From: DATHRK01 sp035513295
Lineage (GTDB): Bacteria; Gemmatimonadota; Gemmatimonadetes; Longimicrobiales; RSA9
DNA length: 31,327 nt
Direction of reading: 5' to 3'
NCBI GenBank assembly: GCA_035513295.1
Contig: DATKCH010000021.1
Span: 1 to 31,327 of the forward strand
This document shows, piece by piece, positions 22,074 through 29,069 of the stretch. The notes beneath the pieces were generated by a model. That model had not been told where the DNA came from and made no database searches. It saw nothing but the letters and a program-made list of their open reading frames with translations. How positions within the stretch are numbered: the stretch's first letter is position 1; each line of letters opens with the position of its first letter. A program made the translations under genes and the position numbers.

Positions 22074-23927
22074 TCAGCTCCCGAACAGGCCTCCCTGCAG
22101 GCCCTGATTGGTGTCGGCCGGCCGGAGAACCGCTTCCCGGTTGTCGACGATGCTCGCTTCCCCGCGCAGATCGTTCAGATAGGCCGAGACGACCGCCTGT
22201 TCCCTCAGCTGGGCCGTCCGCGCCCGCTGGAGATCCTTCTGCGATTCCCACTGGGCGCGGTCGGCCGGCTGCCGCTCCAGGACCCGCACGAGGACGAGGC
22301 GCCCGTCCGCCTCGAACGGCCCCCCGATCTGGCCCTCGCGCAGCCCGAACGCCCCGCCGATCGCGGCGTTGGCCTGCCCGAGGCCCGGAACGAAGTCGAG
22401 CCGCGTGAACGGGCCGGCGCGGGCGGCGACGAAGCCATCGGCCTCCAAGGCTTCGAGCCCACCCGCCGAGCGCGCCTTTTCGAGCAGCCTGGTGGCCTCG
22501 GCGCGCGCGAGCTCCAGGCGCCGCGCGTCGGCCAGCTGGGCCCGGATCTGCCCGGCGACATCGTCCAGCGGCCGAATCCCTTCCTCGCGCTCACTGATGG
22601 TCTCCACCATGTAGAAAACGTCGTCGTTCTCGAAGACGTGGCTGACGGGGACCTCTTCGCTTTCCGGATCCTCGAAGACCCAGTCGGCGGCCTCGTCGAG
22701 GGGGCCGTACCCCGGGGCGAACGGCCGCTCGGCCGTGATCACCACGGTCCTCGTCGACAGGCCGAGGCGCGCCGCGGCGGAATCGAGCGGCATGTTCTCG
22801 CCGAGTTCCTCCAGGGAATCGGCCAGGATCAAGATTTCGTCCTCCGATTCCGGGCTCAGTTCCACCGGAATCAGGATATGTCGGGCGCTGGCCTCGTCGC
22901 CGTCCCGCGCGGTGACCTCGAGGACATGATAGCCGAACTGCGACAGGATCGGCTCTCCCAGCTCCCCCAGGGGCAGCGAGAACGCGGCCTGATCGACCAC
23001 GGGCACCATGTCGCCGCGCCGGAAGGAACCGAGGTCGCCTCCGGACTCGGCGGACACGGGATCGGCGGACTCCCGCTGAGCCACTTCGGCGAAATCGCCG
23101 CCGTCCAGGACCTCCTGCCGGACCGCTAGCGCGCGTTCCAGCGCCGCCGCGGTGTCCCGCGCGGCGGGCGTCTTGTCGATGGACGCGATGCGGATCCGGG
23201 CAGAGGCCGGCGCCCGGAAGTCCTCGCGGTGTTCCCGGTAATAGCGGGCGACATCCTCCTCGGACACGTTTACACGGTCCTCCGCGACGACCGCCCCGGG
23301 ATCGATCAGCACGTACTCTATCTCGGCGGTCTCGTTGCGATCGCGGTACTCGGCCCAGAGCTCCGCGTCGGACACGAACACGCCGGTGGCGAGCTGTTGC
23401 AGCAGCTTGGACTCGGGAATGCGGTCCCGGTAATAGGCCTCCAGCTGCGCGAGCAAGCGCGGGTCGACGGCGGGCGACGCGAGGTATTCGTGGTACTTGA
23501 TCAGGTCGAAGGCGCCGTTGGTCTGGAACGCCGGATTCTCACGAAACTCCGCCGGCGGGGCGTACCGGGCCGCCTGGCGGACTTCGTCGCCGCTCACGTC
23601 GATGTCGCGCCGATCGAGCTCCTGGCGAATCAGAAGCTGGGAGATGAGTTGCTCCCAGGTTTCATCTTCGATCTCCCGGGCCTGCGCCGACGTGAGGGGC
23701 CGTCCCTGCGCCTCCTGGCGACGGTCGTAGAGAAGCTGGTAGGTCGGCACCCAGGCTTCGTAGCTGATCACGTCGCCGTTGACCTTGCCCATTTCGCCCC
23801 CACCCATAGCGAGCGCGGATTGCCCGCTCGCATCCATGCCCCACTCGAAGACCATGAGCGCGACGAACGCGAGGGCCGTTACGACCATGATCCACTTGGT
23901 CCACTCGCGCATCTTGTTCATCACCAT
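22074..23927 (-). CDS. ppiD: PpiD/SurA-type membrane-anchored peptidyl-prolyl isomerase
   Basis: A periplasmic folding helper of 617 residues, anchored to the inner membrane. Residues 8-28 form the anchor (EWTKWIMVVTALAFVALMVF). Residues of about 45-200 are the SurA-like chaperone domain (VNGDVISYEAWVPTYQLLYDRR, ETWEQLISQLLIRQEL). The parvulin isomerase domain spans about 242-340, with LDGGDFAEVAQRES, GGDLGSFRRGDMVP and FGYHVLEV. A second, incomplete parvulin-like start (SARHILIPVELSP) follows at 348. The C-terminal part (about 400-617) matches the PpiD tail. The start is ATG at 23927, with AGGGAA upstream and a promoter candidate at 24012-23984. Plus- and minus-strand transcription thus diverge from the same 316-base gap. 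It may help fold LptD-like and other barrel proteins; that is inference. Confidence 0.87.
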   Translation of the reverse strand: MVMNKMREWTKWIMVVTALAFVALMVFEWGMDASGQSALAMGGGEMGKVNGDVISYEAWVPTYQLLYDRRQEAQGRPLTSAQAREIEDETWEQLISQLLIRQELDRRDIDVSGDEVRQAARYAPPAEFRENPAFQTNGAFDLIKYHEYLASPAVDPRLLAQLEAYYRDRIPESKLLQQLATGVFVSDAELWAEYRDRNETAEIEYVLIDPGAVVAEDRVNVSEEDVARYYREHREDFRAPASARIRIASIDKTPAARDTAAALERALAVRQEVLDGGDFAEVAQRESADPVSAESGGDLGSFRRGDMVPVVDQAAFSLPLGELGEPILSQFGYHVLEVTARDGDEASARHILIPVELSPESEDEILILADSLEELGENMPLDSAAARLGLSTRTVVITAERPFAPGYGPLDEAADWVFEDPESEEVPVSHVFENDDVFYMVETISEREEGIRPLDDVAGQIRAQLADARRLELARAEATRLLEKARSAGGLEALEADGFVAARAGPFTRLDFVPGLGQANAAIGGAFGLREGQIGGPFEADGRLVLVRVLERQPADRAQWESQKDLQRARTAQLREQAVVSAYLNDLRGEASIVDNREAVLRPADTNQGLQGGLFGS

Positions 23928-23983
23928 CGCAAACTTCCCTGCGGTTTAGGGCGGCCGTGGGCCCGACCCGGGCCAAGCTCCCA

Positions 23984-24012
23984 ACTCTAAATGGCTTTAC
24001 GGCAATGTTCAA
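23984..24012 (-). promoter_or_regulatory. Predicted promoter for ppiD (minus strand)
   Basis: Read on the minus strand: TTGAAC (24012-24007), a 17-base spacer and TAGAGT (23989-23984). Transcription would begin near 23977 and leave a leader of about 50 bases before the ATG at 23927. The spacing is ideal; the -10 is an imperfect match. Confidence 0.45.
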
Positions 24013-24030
24013 GCGCCCCTCCCACGCGCG

Positions 24031-24060
24031 TTGACATGCCATCGAAGCGTCGTCTATCTT
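24031..24060 (+). promoter_or_regulatory. Predicted promoter for the second TPR gene and aroQ
   Basis: TTGACA (24031-24036), an 18-base spacer and TATCTT (24055-24060). The two hexamers are the strongest match in the window. The promoter diverges from the ppiD promoter, with 18 bases between the two -35 boxes. Transcription would begin near 24067. Confidence 0.65.
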
Positions 24061-24243
24061 GCGCGGTCGCTCCCCCGACGCTTCGTTCGGACGAGCCGAA
24101 GCGAGACGCCGAGAGGCCGGGGCGCCGCAGCCCAGTCCCCACGGGCGGCACGCTTGGCATCGGCCGGCCGGCGGTTCCTGCGGGCTGGACCGCTGTCGAC
24201 GGGTGCCCGTCACGCGACCGGAGCCTTCGATCCTGCGAGCGGA
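24061..24243 (+). promoter_or_regulatory. Long structured 5' leader of the second TPR gene
   Basis: This is the larger part of the only non-coding stretch above 300 bases (23928-24243). CGCTTCG (24079-24085) pairs perfectly with CGAAGCG (24097-24103) near the predicted 5' end of the transcript. A second inverted repeat, GACGGG-TG-CCCGTC, lies at 24198-24211, about 33 bases before the start codon. No known riboswitch class and no good start codon were recognised. The frame is open through the leader, so a start earlier than 24244 is not excluded. Confidence 0.35.
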
Positions 24244-26643
24244 ATGGCCGAAGCCAGTAGCGAAGAAATCGCGCGTCTGGAAACGCTGTATGCGGAGAAC
24301 CCGCGCGGCCGCGTGTTCACACACCTCGCAGAAGCCCACCGCAAGAACGGCGACCCCGAGCGCGCCAGGGAAATCCTCCGCAGGGGCCTCGCCGACCATC
24401 CCGACTACGCCAGCGCGCACGTCGTGATGGGGCGCATCATGGAGGACCTCGGCGATCCCGGGGCCGCCGTCTCGGCGTTCGAGAGGGTTCTCGCGCTCGA
24501 TCCCCACAACATGATCGCGCTGCGCCGGCTCGCCGTGGCCGCGGACGAGGCCGGGCGAGTCGACGACGCCCTCGCCCACTGGACCGCGCTGAACGCGCTC
24601 GACCCCGGGGACGAAGAGGTCGAGGCGAGAATCGACGCGCTGTCCGCGCCCGCCCCGGAGCCCGTGACCATGGAGCCGTCGGCGGAGGCATCCCCACCCG
24701 ACGCGGGCGTAGCCGGGGCGTATCCCGAAAGCGATCCGTTCGCCGAGGAGCCGACCGTCTTCGACGAGCGCGCCGCGGGCGCCTGGGGAGAATCCGGCGA
24801 GTGGGAGGAGGCGATTGGCGCGGGGCCGCTCGACGGGCTGATCGGAGTGGACACATGGGGCGCGCCGGATCTGCCCGCGCAGCGCGGCGCATCGGACGAA
24901 CCCGGCGCGTCGGAGGACTTTGGCGGCGTGCCGGAAACGGGCACCGGCGCCCCGGACGCCCTGAATGCCCCGGACGCTCTGGACGATTCGAACGCCTCGG
25001 ACGACTTCCTGCCCTTGATCGACCTGGCGGTCACCGACTTCGGCCTACCGCCGTCGGTGGAGCCGCCGTCGGAGGAGCCGCCGTCGGAGGAGCCGCGGGA
25101 AGAGCGGTTCGCCGAGGCGGGCCCGGCAGGTTGGGTCTGGCCCGATCTCGGACCCGAGGGCCTGGACGAGGGCGTGGGCGAGGATGGGGGACTCTCCGGA
25201 ATGGAGACCGAAACGCTGGGTGACCTGTACGCCGCCCAGGGCCTGCACGCTCGGGCCGCGTCCGTCTACCGTCGCATGCTGGAGCGGCGCCCCGCCGATG
25301 CGCGCATTCAGGCGAAGCTCTTCGAGGCCGAGGCGCGCGTCGCGGCCGGCGAATCGGAACCCGTCCGGCCGGAATGGGGGGATGTCGCGGGCCGATCGGA
25401 CGCGCGCGCCGCCGCCGCGCCACCTTCCGGGCGGGGGAACCCCGCGTCCGCGCCGGCAGCGGCGGAGCCTTCCGGCGCGGATGCCCAAGGGGCCGCCGGG
25501 GCGCCCCTCCTCGAAGAGGAGGTCCTCACGGCGCCCGAGGAGACGCCCCTGCCCGACGCGGAACCCGTCCCGCCGTTCGGCTTCGAGGCCCCCGAGGAAG
25601 GGCCCGAGCCGCTCACGTTCGCGGACCCGTTCGCGTACGGCGCGGACGACGGGACCGCGTTCGGCGAGACCCGGGGGGCGCCCGACTCTCCCTTCGGGGA
25701 CGCCGGGCGGAGCCCGGGCGCGCCCCCGCCGGCCGCCGATTCCGCCGGCCGCCCCCCGACCGATGCCTCCGGCGGCCTCTGGACCGGCGAGGAGTTCTCT
25801 GGAACGCCGTTCGAAGCGAGGGCGGGCGCACCGGCCGCGGCGGAGAGTCCGGCGGCGGCGAGGTCCGAGCCCGCGGCCGCGGACGTCGGGGGGTCAGGGC
25901 TCGAGCTCGTGGACCTCGGGGCGGCTTCCGCAGCGGACGGTCCCGAGGCCCCGATCTCCGACGCGGAGGCTCCCGGGGGCGACGCGCCGGGGGATGCCGA
26001 GGCAGCCGCGGCGGCCGCGCCTCCGGAGGGCGATTCGCTGGCCGCGGCGCTCGCGGACGCCCTGGCTCAGGACGCGCAGGGGACGAGCATCCGGGACACG
26101 CTCCGGGGCCTCATCTCGTGGACCACGCCCGCGGGGGCCGGCGTCGACGATGAGCCGTGGACGACACGGCCCTCGCGCGAGGAGCCCGAGCGCGAGGCCG
26201 CGCCGGGCGCCGCCCAGCCGCGGTACGGTCTGACCCAACCGGAGGCACCGCCGCCCGCGCGACGCGCGGCGCCACCGCGCGAGGTGGACCTCGAAACCGA
26301 GCCGTGGGCGGCGGCCCCGTCCTCGCGGGATCCGGGCGCGGGCGAAGCGATACTCGAGCTGGGCGAAGCGGACCTGATCGCGCCGTCCGCTCCTCCCTCC
26401 GACGCGTCGCGCGGCTTCGGCGAACGCGCGGACCCGAAGCCGGAACGCCCGTCGCGGCCGGAGACCCCGCCGCGGGATTCCGACCCCGCGGCCGCGCGGG
26501 AGGAGCTGGGGGACCTGGCGCGGTCGCTCCTGGACGCGTCGGTTGAAGGCGAGGCGGGCGGGCAGGTTGCGGCGGACTCCGAGACCGGGGACGATGAGGA
26601 GCTGGAGGTGTTCCGTTCCTGGCTTCAGAGCCTCAAGAAGTGA
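24244..26643 (+). CDS. Very large acidic TPR/disordered protein (unknown function)
   Basis: A 799-residue protein, not recognised as a named family. Residues 1-140 are TPR units (EEIARLETLYAENPRGRVF, GRIMEDLGDPGAAVSAFERV, DEAGRVDDALAHW). Most of the remainder (about 140-785) is low-complexity, rich in Ala, Pro, Glu, Asp and Gly. One TPR-like pair at about 320-355 (LGDLYAAQGLHARAASVYRRM) interrupts it. The C-terminus ends in a short non-acidic helix, FRSWLQSLKK (residues 790-799), which looks like a docking peptide. No signal peptide or membrane segment is seen. Start: ATG at 24244, with a weak GCGGA just before; alternatives upstream would run back into the promoter. Its stop overlaps aroQ as GTGA. 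Its general plan mirrors the TPR protein at 17975. Confidence 0.8.
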   Translation: MAEASSEEIARLETLYAENPRGRVFTHLAEAHRKNGDPERAREILRRGLADHPDYASAHVVMGRIMEDLGDPGAAVSAFERVLALDPHNMIALRRLAVAADEAGRVDDALAHWTALNALDPGDEEVEARIDALSAPAPEPVTMEPSAEASPPDAGVAGAYPESDPFAEEPTVFDERAAGAWGESGEWEEAIGAGPLDGLIGVDTWGAPDLPAQRGASDEPGASEDFGGVPETGTGAPDALNAPDALDDSNASDDFLPLIDLAVTDFGLPPSVEPPSEEPPSEEPREERFAEAGPAGWVWPDLGPEGLDEGVGEDGGLSGMETETLGDLYAAQGLHARAASVYRRMLERRPADARIQAKLFEAEARVAAGESEPVRPEWGDVAGRSDARAAAAPPSGRGNPASAPAAAEPSGADAQGAAGAPLLEEEVLTAPEETPLPDAEPVPPFGFEAPEEGPEPLTFADPFAYGADDGTAFGETRGAPDSPFGDAGRSPGAPPPAADSAGRPPTDASGGLWTGEEFSGTPFEARAGAPAAAESPAAARSEPAAADVGGSGLELVDLGAASAADGPEAPISDAEAPGGDAPGDAEAAAAAAPPEGDSLAAALADALAQDAQGTSIRDTLRGLISWTTPAGAGVDDEPWTTRPSREEPEREAAPGAAQPRYGLTQPEAPPPARRAAPPREVDLETEPWAAAPSSRDPGAGEAILELGEADLIAPSAPPSDASRGFGERADPKPERPSRPETPPRDSDPAAAREELGDLARSLLDASVEGEAGGQVAADSETGDDEELEVFRSWLQSLKK
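25048..25092 (+). repeat. Three tandem 15-bp units inside the TPR gene
   Basis: Three copies of the 15-mer CCGCCGTCGG(A/T)GGAG occur in a row, encoding PPSVE-PPSEE-PPSEE, followed by the partial PREE. Units two and three are identical. The perfect copying suggests recent slippage or expansion in the disordered region; the unit length keeps the frame. Confidence 0.85.
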
Positions 26644-27113
26644 ACATCGGCCTGCTCCACGGCCCGAACCTGAACCTCCTCGGCACGCGGCAACCGTCTT
26701 TGTACGGTCGGGCGACGCTAGCGGAGATCGACGAGGGGGCGCGCCGGCTGGGGCGTGATCTCGGCGTAGAGGTGGAGTCCTTTCAGTCGAATCGGGAGGG
26801 CGACCTGATCGACTGGATCCACGACCGGGGGCCGACGGTGTCGGGCTTCGTCGTCAACGCGGCGGCGTACACCCACACGAGCATCGCGCTCCTGGACGCG
26901 CTGGTGGGAGTGGGGCGCCCGTTCGTGGAGGTGCACCTGACGAACCTACACACGCGCTCGCGTTTTCGGCGGCGATCGCTGCTGGCCGAGCACGCGCTGG
27001 GTGTGATCATGGGCTTTGGCGCCGGCAGCTACGAGTTGGGGCTGCGCGCGCTGGTCGCGCACGTGCGCGGCACGGAGGCCGGTGCCGCGGAATCGAAGAA
27101 GGGAAGGGGTTGA
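26640..27113 (+). CDS. aroQ: Type II 3-dehydroquinate dehydratase
   Basis: AroQ converts 3-dehydroquinate to 3-dehydroshikimate in the shikimate pathway to aromatic amino acids. The 157-residue length is normal. Visible: GPNLNLLGTRQPSLYG at the N-terminus, where Tyr22 is the catalytic base and Arg17 helps it; FQSNREGDLIDWIH; NAAAYTHTS with Asn73 and the general acid His79; and VEVHLTNLHTRSRFRRRS with His99, Arg106 and Arg110. Aligned by eye with the Mycobacterium tuberculosis enzyme, all these key residues are kept at a constant offset of two. The start is GTG at 26640, in GTGA overlap with the TPR gene, which acts as its translational leader. accB begins one base after the stop; the efp gene often found between aroQ and accB is absent. 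Confidence 0.96.
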   Translation: MNIGLLHGPNLNLLGTRQPSLYGRATLAEIDEGARRLGRDLGVEVESFQSNREGDLIDWIHDRGPTVSGFVVNAAAYTHTSIALLDALVGVGRPFVEVHLTNLHTRSRFRRRSLLAEHALGVIMGFGAGSYELGLRALVAHVRGTEAGAAESKKGRG

Positions 27114-27114
27114 G

Positions 27115-27579
27115 ATGCTGGATCTCGAGTTCCTGCGGGGCCTGATCGAGGCCGTGGACGAGAGCGGCATAGACTCGATCGAAATCACCAGGGGCGGGAC
27201 GAGCGTACGCATCTCCAAGACCCCTCCCCCGGCGGCCGCTCCGGGACCGCCGGCCTACGGGCCGCCACCCGCCGTCGCGTCGTCACCCCCTCCTGGAACG
27301 GAACGAGACGGCGCCGGGGAGGCCGCCCTCGACGACGGCTGGCTGGAGGTGCAGTCGCCCATGGTCGGCACGTTCTACCGCGCGCCGGCTCCGGAGGCGC
27401 CGCCCTACGTGGCCGTCGGAACGCGCGTCTCCAAGGGCCAAACGCTCTGCATCCTCGAGGCGATGAAGCTCATGAACGAGCTCGAGGCCGAGGTGGAGGG
27501 GATAGTCAAGGAAATCCTGGTCCAGAACGGTGACCCCGTCGAGTACGGGCAAGCGCTCTTCCGGATCGAGCCGGCATGA
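27115..27579 (+). CDS. accB: Biotin carboxyl carrier protein of acetyl-CoA carboxylase
   Basis: AccB carries biotin between biotin carboxylase (AccC) and the carboxyltransferase in the first step of fatty-acid synthesis. The 154 residues start at ATG 27115, with AAGGGG upstream. An N-terminal helical segment (residues 1-35: LEFLRGLIEAVDESGIDSIEI) is followed by a Pro/Ala-rich swinging linker (about 38-75) and the biotinyl domain (about 78-154). The biotinylated lysine is Lys118 in EAMKLMNE, and QSPMVGTFYRAPAPEAPPYV contains the bacterial thumb-like insertion. The pair accB-accC is the normal order; 61 bases holding a hairpin separate the two. Confidence 0.97.
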   Translation: MLDLEFLRGLIEAVDESGIDSIEITRGGTSVRISKTPPPAAAPGPPAYGPPPAVASSPPPGTERDGAGEAALDDGWLEVQSPMVGTFYRAPAPEAPPYVAVGTRVSKGQTLCILEAMKLMNELEAEVEGIVKEILVQNGDPVEYGQALFRIEPA

Positions 27580-27604
27580 GCGCGGGCGGCCGACGGCCTG
27601 AGGC

Positions 27605-27633
27605 GCCGGCCGTTTTTGCGCTGACCGGCCGGC
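27605..27633 (+). promoter_or_regulatory. Hairpin just upstream of the accC start
   Basis: GCCGGCCG (27605-27612) pairs perfectly with CGGCCGGC (27626-27633), with a 13-base loop beginning TTTTT. It ends seven bases before the GTG start of accC and covers the position where a ribosome-binding site would be expected. It could set the accB:accC expression ratio by blocking initiation or pausing. It is not a canonical terminator, as the T-run is in the loop. Confidence 0.4.
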
Positions 27634-27640
27634 AAGTCGC

Positions 27641-29011
<1,371 letters not shown>

Positions 29012-29069
29012 GGTAGGCGGCGCGGACAGGGGTGCGCGCCGGGAAGGGCTGGGACGGGAGGCGGACCGG

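Noticed and set aside
24031..24243. TTG at 24031 as the start of the second TPR gene
   Set aside because: This triplet is the -35 box of the best promoter in the window, and the translated extension is Arg-rich and featureless.
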